Shown: positions 22,681-33,889, counted from the stretch's first letter. The stretch: 64,000 nt of DNA from Capra hircus (GCF_001704415.2 NC_030823.1:69192458-69256457); one strand, 5' to 3'. Notes: generated by a model not told the origin, from the letters alone. A program made the numbers and translations.

Positions 22681-22789
22681 TACGGGCAGCAATGTTTAAC
22701 GAAAAATTAAAGTCTGCTAAAGTTCTTGTCTTAATCATGAAAATGATAGAGATGACAAAGTTATTATTAGAAATTTTGTGAGGAATTCA

Positions 22790-23460
22790 AGTGAAATTAG
22801 TGTTTGGAGCAATGGAAATTTTTATACATCCCAAAGGAAAGTTCAACCACTCTAGACAGCATTTTGGCAATATGTAGTAAAGATGGAACAATTTTGTGTT
22901 TCCTATCATCGGAACAATTCTACTCCGGGAACACATAAAGAAACCTCATAGATGTGAACAGGGAGACGTACAAGAACATTTATTAGTAATTGTAGTATTA
23001 GTCATGATAGCAAAAATGGTAAGCAACATAAATGTGTACCAGTAGAATGAAAGAAAAATAAACTGTGACTTGTATTTAGAATACTGTATAGTATTAAAGA
23101 ATAAATGAATCAGAAAGAGGTATAAATATGGGTAAACCTTAAAATATTATGTTGAGATTAAAAAGCAAGTTGCATAATGATACAGAGTATGCCATTTATA
23201 TATAGTTTTAATATGTTTTATAAAACATTATATAACGTTTGGAATACTTTCATATATAGAAAGATATAACAGCATATATGGGAATGAAAAGCATGAAAAT
23301 CAGGACAGGAGTTACATCTGGTGAGATGAAGGAGTTGTGGATGAACTGCCAAGAGGCTTCAACTACATTTTTTAATACATTATTTCTTAACCTGGGTATT
23401 GGGATAAATGAATAAATGAAAGAGTGAATGAATCTTAACTGCAAATGTCATTGGAATTCA
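22790..23460 (+). mobile_element. Old L1 3' fragment
   Basis: Phrases typical of the L1 3' region occur in order: a GGAACAATTCTACTCCGGGA-like stretch, AACATAAATGTGTACCAGTA, and GATACAGAGTATGCCATTTA. It is diverged and without long frames. Confidence 0.6.
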
Positions 23461-23569
23461 ACTGGTGTAGAGATACAACAATAATAATATCTGGAAAAAT
23501 TATTTAAATTATAACTTAACAAATTACAAATTCTCTGTTCTTGGTATGTCATTAACTTCTTCCTCAATG

Positions 23570-24560
23570 CCCCCTATTACTAAGGTATGATTGACAAATA
23601 AAAACTGTATATATTAAGGTATAAAACATGTTTTGGTGTATATAAACATTTTGAAATGACTATCACAAGGTAATTAACATATACTATCCATCTCTTCACT
23701 TAATTACCATTTTGTGTGCATATGGTGAAAATACTTAGCAAATTTCAGGTACTCATTTTCATTAACTATAGTCACTATGCTGTGTACTTCAGGTCTCAGA
23801 ACTTTTTCATTTTATAACTGAAAGTTTGCACCCCCTGACCAATATGGTATTAATTTCAGATTCCTCCTGTCCTCTGGAAACTCATGAAGACCTTCTCCAG
23901 ACATGTAATGTTTCTCTTCCAGTCTATTCTAGATTTTTCTTCTATCATAATCCATACGATCTTGCTTGTATACTGATCCAGTCTGTACATTTCAGACTAA
24001 GCAGCCAAAATTGTCAAGCCTCTGCTCAGGGATTCGAAAATAATCTTCAGATAATTCTAGGTCTTTTGCTATTGTTCAAAATTAATATTTTTAAAAAAAT
24101 TTTATTGGAGTATAGTTAGTTTACAATGTGTTAGTTTCTGCTGTGCACAAAGTCAACCAGTTATGCAAATATACGTATATATGTCCACTCTTTTTCATAT
24201 TTTTTCTCATACAGGTCATTACGGAGTACTGAGTGGAGTTTCCTATACTGTAGAGTAGGTCCTTATTAGTTGTCTGTTTTATATATAGAAATGTACATGT
24301 ATCAATCCCAATCTTCCAATTTATCCCTCTTCCTTCTTCCCTCCTGGTAACTATAAACTTGCTTTACATCTGCGACTCTATTTCTGGTTTGTGAACAAGT
24401 TCATTTGTACCGGTTTTTAAGAGTCCACACATAAGCAATATCGCATGGTATTTCTTCCTCCGTCTGACTTACTTCACTGAGTATGACAGTCTCTAGGTTG
24501 ATTCATGCTGCTGCAAACGGCATTACAAAATTCATACTTTTCAGTCTTTTATCTCTGACC
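23570..24560 (-). mobile_element. L1 3'UTR fragments, reverse orientation
   Basis: At least two pieces are visible. The piece at 23580-23860 has a form also seen at 40020-40345. The piece at 24085-24545 contains GGAGTATAGTTAGTTTACAA and GATTCATGCTGCTGCAAACG, typical of reversed L1 3' sequence. The following 24560-24850 shows nothing recognisable. Confidence 0.65.
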
Positions 24561-24849
24561 ACATTTCCACGGCTCTATTCATCTCTATTTCTAGTTGGAA
24601 AACCCTTAATTCCCCAGTGAATTTCTCTGTACGTGTGTCACACTGCTAAGTGCCTCCACTAGTGACTTTTTCAGGAGGAGAGTCAGTCTCTGACTTCATG
24701 CCACTGCACCTCTCCGCCCTCCCTCCTCCTTGCTCCATAACCAGCCCTGGCAGTTCCGTGGAAGAGAGGGGCAGTCTTACCTCCTTTAGTTTCTGGCAGC
24801 AGAACAACTTCCATAGATCAAGATTAAACACAGAAACTCAAAAACTCAC

Positions 24850-24985
24850 CCATCCAGGGAATCCCCTGGCCAAATGGACTCTATGCTTTCACTGTGGAGG
24901 GATGCAGGTTCAATCTCTGGTCAGGGAACTAAGATCCCACAAGGGGTGCTACGCATGGACAAAAATAAATAAATAAATAAACTCC
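24850..24985 (+). mobile_element. CHR-type SINE fragment
   Basis: It includes AGGGAACTAAGATCCCACAA and ends in an AATA repeat (about 24963-24981). The head is diverged. Confidence 0.65.
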
Positions 24986-25294
24986 ATACAGAAAAACAAC
25001 TAAACGAACAAGCAAAACCTCACCCATCTGTCTTTAAAGAATTGTTCTTTCCAGTGGGCACAGAATTCTTGAGAGTCCTCATACTGTAGAAATGTGGGCT
25101 CTGAAGCACTTTTCTTTAAAATATCAGAGCCTCTGGGAGACATTTAACTCACACTTTATTGCCATATTATCTCCTCACTCCTCTGCCCAACTGATTCAAG
25201 TTCCTGAGCTTTTAAGCAGTCCCCTTAGTACCAGATGAATCTCCATATGCTTGTCTGAAATATTTGGTTTCCCTTTAGTGCCATGTACCACGTG

Positions 25295-25495
25295 CTAAGA
25301 CGCTTCAGTCCTGTCTGACTCTTTTCGACCCTGTGGACTGTAGCCTGCCAGGCTCCTCTGTCCATGGGATTCTCCAGACAAGAAACCTGAGTAGATTGCC
25401 ATGCCCTCTTTTAGGGGATCTTCCCAACTCAGGGATCAAACCCGTGTCACTTACATCTCCTTCATTGGCAGGCAGGTTCTTAACTTGAATGTTGA
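25295..25495 (-). mobile_element. Bov-tA SINE, diverged
   Basis: The reversed core GGACTGTAGCCTGCCAGGCT and TCCATGGGATTCTCCAGACA are clear; the head end near 25470 is altered. Confidence 0.8.
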
Positions 25496-25609
25496 GGTAT
25501 CCCTCACCATTCTTCACTGCCTCAGCCCCTGGCTATCTATACAATTATGATGAGATGGTATCTTGAGATATCAATCAGTGTCTCATCCTACCCATTTCTT
25601 ATTACCATT

Positions 25610-26222
25610 CAGTTTAGTTCAGTTCAGTGGCTCAGTCGTATCCGACTCTTTGCGACCCCATGAATCGCAGCACGCCAGGCCTCCCTGTCCATCACCAACT
25701 CCTGGAGTTCACTCAAACTCACGTCCATCGAGTCAGTGATGCCATCCAGCCATCTCATCCTCTGTTGTCCCCTTCTCCTCCTGCCCCCAATCCCTCCCAG
25801 CATCAGGGTCTTTTCCAGTGAGTCAACTCTTCACATGAGGTGGCCAAAGTACTGGAGTTTCAGCTTCAGCATCACTCCTTCCAAAGAAATCCCAGGGCTG
25901 ATCTTCAGAATGGACTGGTTGGATCTCCTTGTAGTCCAAGGGACTCTCAAGAGTCTTCTCCAACACCACAGTTCAAAAGCATCAATTCTTCTGTGCTCAG
26001 CTTTCTTCATAGTCCAACTCTAACATCCGTACATGACCACTGGAAAAACCATAGCCTTGACTAGATGGATCTTTGTTGGCAAAGCAATGTCTCTGCTTTT
26101 CAATATGCTATCTAGGTTGGTCATAACCTTCCTTCCAAAGAGTAAACATCTTTTAATTTCATGGCTGCAATCACCATCTGCAGTGATTTTGGAGCCCCCC
26201 AAAATAAAGTCTGACACTGTTT
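25610..26222 (-). mobile_element. BovB LINE 3' end
   Basis: It begins with the TTCAGTTCAGT-type 3' terminal repeat. The minus strand encodes broken C-terminal BovB frames with FGRKVMTNLDSILKSRD near the left part of the protein. It abuts an LTR fragment at its 5' end. Confidence 0.92.
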
Positions 26223-26225
26223 GGC

Positions 26226-26430
26226 TCTTCAGAAATGGCAGTTGGGCTTTTTTGTTTGTTTGTCTTTGTATCTTTTGGTCTAGAATTAGCCCCAGCTGGG
26301 CATGCACACGGTTATTTTTAGTCCCACATAGTTTTTTGTATTTTGTTACTGTAGGAGGCATGTGTCCAAGTCCAAGTTTTGCAGCATTGCAGCAAAGGGT
26401 CCCAGGTTCCAGTTGGGGGAACTAAGATTC
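26226..26430 (-). repeat. LTR fragment (family copy 1 of 3)
   Basis: GGTTATTTTTAGTCCCACAT and GCATTGCAGCAAAGGGTCCC match, with substitutions, the U3-side part of the LTR at 28010-28680. The rest is missing or replaced by the neighbouring BovB. A 17-A run follows at about 26451-26467. Confidence 0.6.
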
Positions 26431-26814
26431 TGCAAGCCTCTCAATGCAGCCAAAAAAAAAAAAAAAATCCCACATATGTCTATTTCTTTGTTTTCAGATA
26501 ATTTGGGGAAGTGAAATTCATATACCTCTTTATCTTTACAAACAATTCAGAACAGAGCTCTTTAATAAGCTTTATAATTTTATATTAGTACCATCCAGAT
26601 GTAAAACATCTCACTTTCACATAATGCGAAATAAAGGTCTTTAGAAATAACAGACCCATGGACACACAGGCATATGGAGCGTTTATGGCTTAAATTCTAC
26701 AATTTCAGCTATGGGTCAAGAGTAAACACAGAAGTGTGAAATGTAAAACCTCACTAGTTTAGATATCAAAGAGCTATTATACCCAGTAGAGAGAGAAATT
26801 TTTTTTAAGATATA

Positions 26815-27230
26815 TTTATTTGTGAGGCTCGGAGAACCACACACTGAAAAGGACACTCAGGGACAGCCTCTAGTGGACTGACAAATTTTATTATCTATCT
26901 GTTTGCAGATATATGGTCTCAGGGAGCAGAGCATAAAGCAGACTTGCATGTAGCCTTTTTCAACAAAACATCAAAGCATTCAAGCATAAAATACAGTTCC
27001 CACCGCCCAAGCCATAACATAGCTTTGGCGAAACTCTGACAGGAGTCTTATCACGAAACAACAGTCCTTGCTCCCAGAAACAGGTGGTCAGAAGGAAGCC
27101 TTCAAACGCCTCAAGGCCGGGCATATAACCCTTCATTATCCGTTCCCAGCCATGGGCACTCGGTGAACGCTCATAACCCTTTGTTATGCTCGTCCCAGCT
27201 TCCAACCTTCGTCATGAGTGGAGCAAATAC
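26815..27230 (-). repeat. Probable solo LTR
   Basis: On the minus strand a GGTTATATGCCC TATA-like box (complement of about 27119-27130) precedes an AATAAAATTTGTC signal (complement of about 26882-26894), followed by sequence ending ...CCGAGCCTCACA. This is the order expected of an LTR. I could not find an exact target duplication. Confidence 0.55.
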
Positions 27231-27264
27231 ATTCTCAGTATATGCTTAAAGCCTTCCAGCTCCT

Positions 27265-27590
27265 CTACATTTATTTACTTTTGGGTGTGCTGGGTCTTCA
27301 TTGCTGCACTTGGCCTTTCTCTAGTTGCAGAGAATGGGGGCTACACTATAGCTGTGGTGCATTAGCTTCTCGTCGCAAAGGCTTCTCTTGTTCGGGAGCG
27401 CAGGCTCTGGGCGCTTGGGCTTCAGTAGCTGTGGCTCACAGGCTTCAGAGCACGGGCTCAGTAGTTGTGCACGGATTTAGTTGCCCCTCAGCATGTGGGC
27501 CCTTTCTAAATCAGGGACTGAATCTTCCTCCTGCGTCCCTTGCACTGGCAGGTGGATTCTCAACCACTGGACCATCAAGGAAGCCCAGAC
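27265..27590 (-). mobile_element. CHR-1-like SINE, near full length
   Basis: The reverse complement order is complete: tail side TTTGGGTGTGCTGGGTCTTC, then GGCTTCTCTTGTTCGGGAGC, then the tRNA-like head complement TTCTCAACCACTGGACCATC. A 178-codon plus-strand frame across it is a by-product of the repeat. Confidence 0.85.
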
Positions 27591-27599
27591 GCAGAATTC

Positions 27600-28009
27600 T
27601 TGAGCTCAAAATAGACAAAAAGAAAAACCAAACTAAGAAACCACATTCTCTGTCTCTCACTCAACAGAAAATTGATCTCTATAAATCATTAATTCTTTTA
27701 CAGAGCCCACCGTACAACCAAATTCTTGATCTTGCTGCCACAAGAGGGGAATAACTTATTGATAACGTAAAAACTCTAACTGATGGAGGAGAATATTTCT
27801 GGGAGGAAAACAGAGGACCTAAAGAATTCGATAATGTTTCAGATTCACCTTCGGGAACAAGAAAAGAAATTCCTGGATTTAGGTATCCATGAAGTGTATT
27901 CCTCTGATGGTGAAGTTCATCTCCTCATCAGATGAATTCATTGGGCATCTCAGTGGGAACACCAGACATTTTAAAGGATAATTCACACACACACAATATG
28001 AAATCATAT
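27600..28009. other. Unassigned spacer
   Basis: AT-rich spacer without a recognised gene or repeat family. A short ACAC run is near 27985-27995. Confidence 0.5.
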
Positions 28010-28680
28010 TGTTACCTGCCAGGGTTCTTGGCCTCCCTAATCAATAGAAATTGATAAAAAGTCACACAAGAAATTCAAGCAAGGGTTTATTGGGACTCTT
28101 GCTGCTGCAGGAGGGAGCAAAAACAAGCAACAGTTTCCCTTCCTCACTCCTCGAGGTAGGGTGAGTTGGTTCCTTACATAGGATAAGAGTAGGGATGGGC
28201 TTCCCTGGTGGCTCAAATGGTAAAGAATTTGCCTGTGATGCGAGAGACCTGGGTTGGATCCCTGGATTGGGAAGAGCCCCTGGAGGAGGGCATGGCAACC
28301 CACTCCAGTATTCCTGCTTGGAGAATCCCCAAGGACAGAGGAGCCTGGTGGGCTGCAGTCCATGGGGTTGCAAAGACTTGGAGAGGACTGGGCGACTAAG
28401 CACAGCACAGGGATGGGTTCAGAGGCTGGGCCAGAGGGGTGGTTTCGTTGGTCTGTCCACCCGCTTGGTAGTGCTCTATGCAGAGTGTGTGCACAGTACC
28501 TTGCTGTTGCTCCCAGCACACTTCTTTTGCTGGGGGTTTTGGTCTTCTTGTGTCTTTTGTTCATAATTTGTCCCAAGTACCCATGAACACAGTTATTTTT
28601 AGTCCCTTAGTGTTTCTTTGTGTTTTGTTTGCCCAGGTACAAGCACTGCAGCAAATGGTCCCAAGTCCCAGCTAGTCTCA
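28010..28680 (-). repeat. Solo LTR (family copy 2 of 3), carrying a SINE
   Basis: The plus strand begins TGTTACCTGCC and ends GTCTCA, giving TG...CA ends, and the 4-bp ATAT occurs just outside on both sides (28006-28009 and 28681-28684). On the minus strand an AATAAACCC (complement of 28086-28094) lies near the 3' end. No internal retroviral sequence adjoins it. The 4-bp duplication is short, so the boundary call is moderate. Confidence 0.65.
28200..28408 (+). mobile_element. Bov-tA SINE inside the LTR, with target duplication
   Basis: It is full length from the tRNA-like head (CTTCCCTGGTGGCTCAAATG) to GGGCGACTAAGCACAGCAC. The 9-bp repeat AGGGATGGG lies at 28191-28199 and 28409-28417. Confidence 0.92.
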
Positions 28681-29039
28681 ATATAAAGCGATTTTATTTA
28701 ACTTATTAATAAGGGAACCAAAGATATGTTACAATTTGTTCAAAGAGAATATAAATATAAACATTTTACAGAACAGGGATATTGAGTGTACAAATGGATG
28801 CAAAACTGGTTTATCTACAGAGGAGTTTTCCCTCCATTGGATAGAATTTGTTCACATGTTCACAGGCAACAATTATTTGCATTACCATCAGTTCTCTACA
28901 AGTTAATATCTACGAAATTCTAAAATAGTTTAATCCAAGGTAAACATGACTATCTTTTAGGATCAGATAATCCTCCAAATTCCAGCTCCATTGAAAGGAT
29001 ATTCATTAATCTCTGTTGCTTCTTTTCTTTTCTTGTGAG

Positions 29040-29228
29040 ACCTACTGGCTCACTTGCCAATGCAGGAGACTCGGGTTTGATCCCTGGACTGGAAAGATCC
29101 CCTGGAGAAGGAAATGGCAACCTACTCCAGTAGTCTTGCCTGGGAAATCCCATGGACTGGGGAACCTGGTGGACTACAGTCCATGGGGTCAAAAGAGTGG
29201 GAAGCAAATGAGAGGCTAAACAACAACA
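29040..29228 (+). mobile_element. Bov-tA SINE, 5' truncated or altered
   Basis: TGCCAATGCAGGAGACTCGG through the BovA core to an AACAACAACAAC tail. The extreme head is missing. Confidence 0.85.
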
Positions 29229-29394
29229 ACACTGGCTGATTTATTTTCCTGTCAAAGAATATTTCCAGAGCAGTCCCCAGGGATGTTGCTTAAAGTGCTA
29301 CATTCCTCCTTACAAATCACAAACCAGAGGTTATAGAGTGTATTCAAGAGAAAAGGTTCTGTTAATTCATAAGCCTTTATTTCTGGTCCAGTAA

Positions 29395-30105
29395 GTGAAA
29401 AAGTTGGCTTAAAGCTCAACATTCAGAAAACGAAGATCGTGGCATCCAGTCCCATCACTCCATGGGAAATAGATGGGGAAACAGTGGAAACAGTGTCAGA
29501 CTTTATTATTTTGGGCTCCAAAATCACTGCAGATGGTGATTGTAGCCATGAAATTAAAAGACGCTTACTTCTTGGAAGGAAAGTTATGACCAACCTAGAT
29601 AGCATATTCAAAAGCAGAGACATTACTTTGCCAACTAAGGTCCGTCTAGTCAAGGCTATGGTTTTTCCAGTAGTCATGTATGGATGTGAGAGTTGGACTG
29701 TGAAGAAGGCTGAGCCCCGAAGAATTGATGCTTTTGAACTGTGGTATTGGAGAAGACTCTTGAGAGTCCCTTGGACTGCAAGGAGATCCAACCAGTCCAT
29801 TCTGAAGAAGATCAACCCCGGGATTTCTTTGGAAGGAATGATGCTAAAGCTGAAACTCCAGTACTTTGGCCACCTCATGCGAAGGGCTGACTCATTGGAA
29901 AAGACTTTGATGCTGGGAGGGATTGGGGGCAGGAGGAGAAGGGGACAACAGAGGATGAGATGGCTGGATGGCATCACGGACTCGATGGACGTGAGTCTGA
30001 GTGAACTTCAGGAGTTGGTGATGGACAGGGAGGCCTGGCGTGCTGCGATTCATGGGGTCACAAAGAGTCGGACACGACTGAGCGACTGAACTGAACTGAA
30101 CTGAA
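29395..30105 (+). mobile_element. BovB LINE 3' end, long open frame
   Basis: A 216-codon plus-strand frame (29439-30089) covers the C-terminal part of the BovB polyprotein, from TPWEIDGETVETVSDF to the terminal GVTKSRTRLSD. The 3' end has the CTGAA repeat. It is 5' truncated, so the reverse transcriptase YADD motif is absent. It is the longest uninterrupted BovB frame here. Confidence 0.94.
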
Positions 30106-30298
30106 TAACCATTCATTCAAAAAAATACTATCCACAATCTATTGTGTAATGATCATAGCACCAGGTAGGGTATATTTTGAAAATAATGAGTCATAGTCCT
30201 TGCTCCACAAGGTACTTACAACCTCATTATGGAGATAAGACATACAAGAAACTATCAGTCAATAAATTTAATAAAGTGCCAAACTGAGACTACAGTAG

Positions 30299-30408
30299 GA
30301 CAGTATAAAATGGAAATGTATTTGATCATCATTATTCATGGACTATGTAAGTAAGACAGTATAAAATGGAAATGTATTTGATCATCATTATTCATGGATT
30401 ATGTATTT
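30299..30408. repeat. 56-bp tandem duplication, two copies
   Basis: The unit beginning GACAGTATAAAATGGAAATG starts at 30299 and again at 30355. The two copies agree except for about one substitution (GGACTATGTA versus GGATTATGTA) before diverging near 30407. Confidence 0.9.
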
Positions 30409-30589
30409 GTGAATTTGCCTGCTGGCTAAAATAGATCTGTGCCTCCAAAATCAATATTTGCAGTGCTTTTGTCCTCATTCATGGACATGTACAGAGCAGT
30501 GAAAAATTTGGTTTCCCAGCATGAATGTTCCCAGGTAAGGTCTAAGAAAGCAAAGTGCTGCCTTCTTTTTCAGCTCTCACACTATAAAG

Positions 30590-30793
30590 AAACATTCAGA
30601 AAATGAAGATCATGGCATCCGGTCCCATCACTCCATGGGAAATAGATGGGGAAACAGTGGAAACAGTGTCAGACTTTATTTTTGGGGGCTCCAAAATCAC
30701 TGCAGATGGTGATTGTAGCCATGAAATTAAAAGATGCTTACTCCTTGGAAGAAAAGTTATGACCAACCTAGATAGCATATTCAAAAGCATATT
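30590..30793 (+). mobile_element. BovB LINE internal fragment
   Basis: About 200 bp is nearly identical to 29420-29620 but lacks everything downstream, including the 3' terminal repeat. It ends at TTCAAAAGCATATTCACC. Confidence 0.9.
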
Positions 30794-30799
30794 CACCTC

Positions 30800-31190
30800 T
30801 TCACAGCCTATTTAGTGCCAAGTGCTAAAAAAACCTCTTGTGCTTTTTTTTTTTTAAGTTATTTTGCTGTTTAAATGGCCTCCAGAGGTAGTGCTGAAAT
30901 GCTGTCTGTTGTTCCTAGAGTCTGTGATGTGCCTTATGGAGAAAACACATGTGTTTTTATGCTTCACTTTGGTGTGAATTACAGCGCTGTTGGTCATGAA
31001 TTCAATGTTACTGAATCAAAAATATATAATAAATAAAGTGTCTTTAAACAAACATAAATAAAACAAGGAAATAAAACAAGGTTAGTAAATAAAACAAGTA
31101 AATAAATAAATAAAACAAGGTTAGTTAGTGACTAACATGTTGTGATCAGCGTTTCCGGGGAGCCTAACTCTGTATTTCCCTTAGGAACAA
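30800..31190. other. Unassigned AT-rich spacer
   Basis: It contains a T run near 30846-30857 and AATAAA-rich simple sequence at about 31028-31125. No gene is recognised. Confidence 0.5.
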
Positions 31191-31194
31191 TGGT

Positions 31195-32850
31195 TTCAGT
31201 TCAGTTCAGTCGCTCAGTTGTGTCCAAATCTTTGCGACCCCATGAATTGCAGCACACCAGGCCTCCCTGTCCATCACCATCTCCCGGAGTTCTCAAACTC
31301 ATGTCCATCGAGTCTGTGATGCCATCCAGCCATCTTATCCTCTGTCCTCCCCTTTTCCTCCCGCCCCCAATCCCTCCCAGCATCAGAGTCTTTTCCAATG
31401 AGTCACCTCTTCGCATGAGGTGGCTAAAGCACTGGAATTTCAGCTTTAGCATCATTCCTTCCAAAGAACACCCAGGGCTGATCTCCTTTAGAAGGGATTG
31501 GTTGGATCTCCTTGCAGTCCAAGGGACTCTCAAGAGTCTTCTCCAATACCACAGTTCAAAAGCCTCAATTCTTTGGCACTCAGCTTTCTTCACAGTCCGA
31601 CTCTCACATCCATACATGACTACTGGAAAAACCATAGCCTTGACTAGACGGACCTTTGTTGGCAAAGTAATGTCTCTGCTTTTGAATATGCTATCTAGGT
31701 TGGTCATAACTTTCCTTCCAAGGAGTAAGCGTCTTTGAATTTCATGGCTGCAGTCACCATCTGCAGTGACCCTGGAGCCTGAAAAAATAAAGTCTGACAC
31801 TGTTTCCACTGTTTCCCATCTATTTCCCATGAAGTGATGGGACCGGATGCCATCATCTTCATTTTCTGAATGTTGAGCTTTAAGCCAACTTTTTCACTCT
31901 CCTCTTTCACTTTCATCAAGAGGCTTTTTAGTTCCTATCACTTTCTGCCATAAGGGTGGTGTCATCTGCATATCTGAGGTTATTGATATTTCTCCCAGCA
32001 ATCTTGATTCCAGCTTGTGTTTCTTCTAGCCCAGCGTTTCTCATGATGTACTCTGCATAGAAGTTAAATAAGCAGGATGAAAATATACAGCCTTGAAGCA
32101 CTCCTTTTCCTATTTGGAACCAGTCTATTGTTCCATGTCCAGTTCTAACTGTTGCTTCCTGACCTGCATACAGGTTTCTCAAAAGGCAGGTTAGGTGCTC
32201 TGGTATTCCCATCTCTTTCAGAATTTTCCACAGTTTATTGTCATCCACACAGTCAAAGGCTTTGGCATAGTCAATAAAGCAGAAATAGATGTTTTTCTAA
32301 AACTCTCTTGCTTTTTCGATGATCCAGCGGATGTTGGCAATTTGATCTCTGGTTCCTCTGCCTTTTCTAAAACCAGCTTGATTGAACACCTGGAAGTTCA
32401 TGGTTCACGTATTGCAGAAGCCTGGCTTGGAGAATTTTGAGCATTACTTTACTAGCCTATAAGATGAGTGCAGTTGTGCGGTAGTTTGAGCACTGTTTGG
32501 CATTGCCTTTCTTTGGGATTGGAATGAAAACTGACCTTTTCTAGTCCTGTGGCCACTGCTGACTTTTCCAAACTTGCTGGCATATTGAGTGCAGCACTTT
32601 CACAGCATCATCTTTCAGGATTTGAAATAGCTCAACTGGAATTCCATCACCTCCACTAGCTTTGTTCCTAGTGATGCTTTCTAAGGCCCACTTGACTTCA
32701 CATTCCAGGATGTCTGGCTCTAGGTGAGTGATCGCACCATTGTGATTATTTTGGTCTTGAAGATCTTTTTTGTACAGTTCTTCTGTATATTCTTGCCACC
32801 TCTTCTTAATATCTTCTGCTTCTGTTAGGTTTAGTAGTCCTTAATTCAGT
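31195..32850 (-). mobile_element. BovB LINE, longest copy in the window (about 1.65 kb)
   Basis: From the 3' repeat at the left to reverse transcriptase sequence at the right, minus-strand segments read as successive BovB parts. They include a 209-codon frame (31201-31830) and a frame with LLRNLYAGQEATVRTGHGT and NLRYADDTTLMAES (31928-32248), which holds the YADD motif. Further upstream parts of the reverse transcriptase continue, frame-broken, to about 32850. It is not active: frames are split at several points. Confidence 0.94.
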
Positions 32851-32859
32851 GTCCGCAGT

Positions 32860-33560
32860 AACTTTTAGACAGTCTGGGACCTGAGACCTAAGACCTTTTG
32901 CTGCAATGCTTGCACCTGGTAAACATCTCCTTGAGCACTAAAATACAAAGAAACTAGAAAGGACTAAGAACAATTTTGTGCATGCACAGTTGGGGAAAGG
33001 GCATCCCTGGTAGCTCAGCTGATAAAGAATCCGCCCGCAATGTGGCAGACTCTGGTTCCCTTCCTGGGTTGGAAAGATTCCTTGCAGAAGGGATAGGCTA
33101 CCCACTCCAGTATTCATGGGCTTCCCTGGTGACTCAGCCGGTAAAGAATCTGCCCGCAATGCGGGAGACCTGGGTTCAAGCCCTGGGTGGGGAAGATTCC
33201 TTGGCGGAGGGCGGCACAGCAACCCACTCTAGTATGGACGGAGGAACCTGGAGGGCTACAGTCCATGGGGTCGCAGAGTCCCACACCGCTAAGTGGCTAA
33301 GCACAGCACAGTTGGAGCTGATTATCAAAAACAAAAAAGAGACCAACAAAAAGCCCAACTGCCACTCCTGAAGAGCCAGGAGCAAAAGCAGGGCATTGCA
33401 CCCGCAATCTGCACTGAACAGAGGTGGGCATTTAAAAGTGAGCTCTGCAGACGTGGTCCCGAAAACTTCCTTGAAAAAATCTCTGGTACCACAATTCTGT
33501 GGGAACCCAGAGAAGTTTTTCCCTACCTTGAGCGGATACAAATAACACTCCCCCCTCCCT
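32860..33560 (+). repeat. LTR remnant (family copy 3 of 3), with two SINEs
   Basis: Reverse-complemented, 32870-32990 matches the U3-side sequence of the LTRs at 26226 and 28010 (CAAGCATTGCAGCAAAAGGT and GTTTCTTTGTATTTTAGTGC). Thus it lies on the plus strand. Two SINEs split it, after which ACAAAAAGCCCAACTGCCAC also resembles the family. The right boundary is unclear. Confidence 0.55.
33000..33310 (+). mobile_element. Two Bov-tA SINEs in tandem
   Basis: A 5' half copy (about 33000-33117) ends in the core ACCCACTCCAGTATTCATGG. It is followed directly by a fuller copy starting GGCTTCCCTGGTGACTCAGC and ending GTGGCTAAGCACAGCACAG. Confidence 0.88.
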
Positions 33561-33579
33561 TTTTAACAGTAACTGCAGT

Positions 33580-33810
33580 GCTTGCTTGCTAAGTCGCTTC
33601 AGTCGTGTTCGACTCTGTGAGACCCTATTGACTGCAGCCCGCCAGGTTCTGTCCCAGGGATTCTCCAGGCAAGAATACTGGAGTGGGTTGCCATGCCCTC
33701 CTCCAGGGGATCTTCCCCACCCGGGGATCTAACCGACGTCTCTTCAGTCTCCTGCATTGGCAGGGGTGGGGTGTGTTTCTTTACTATTAGCGCCACCTGG
33801 GAAACCCAAC
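33580..33810 (-). mobile_element. Bov-tA SINE
   Basis: It is a reversed copy from TTGCTAAGTCGCTTCAGTCG to GCGCCACCTGGGAAACCC, and lies about 340 bp upstream of the ANGEL2 start codon. Confidence 0.88.
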
Positions 33811-33889
33811 TGCAGTGAACCCTCCCATCATCTTTAATCAAGCTGTTTTCAGCTCTCAGTGAATTTCCTGTCTCTTGAACACCCAAGTC

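Noticed and set aside
27218..27754. A 178-codon plus-strand frame
   Set aside because: Most of it lies across a reversed CHR-1-like SINE (27265-27590), which accounts for the openness.
28037..28576. A 179-codon minus-strand frame
   Set aside because: It crosses a solo LTR and the SINE within it; the middle part is the usual antisense Bov-tA translation.
31142..31738. A 198-codon plus-strand frame
   Set aside because: It is the antisense reading of a BovB copy. The same antisense peptide pattern (MMPSSHLILCRPLLLLPPIP) recurs at every BovB end in the window.
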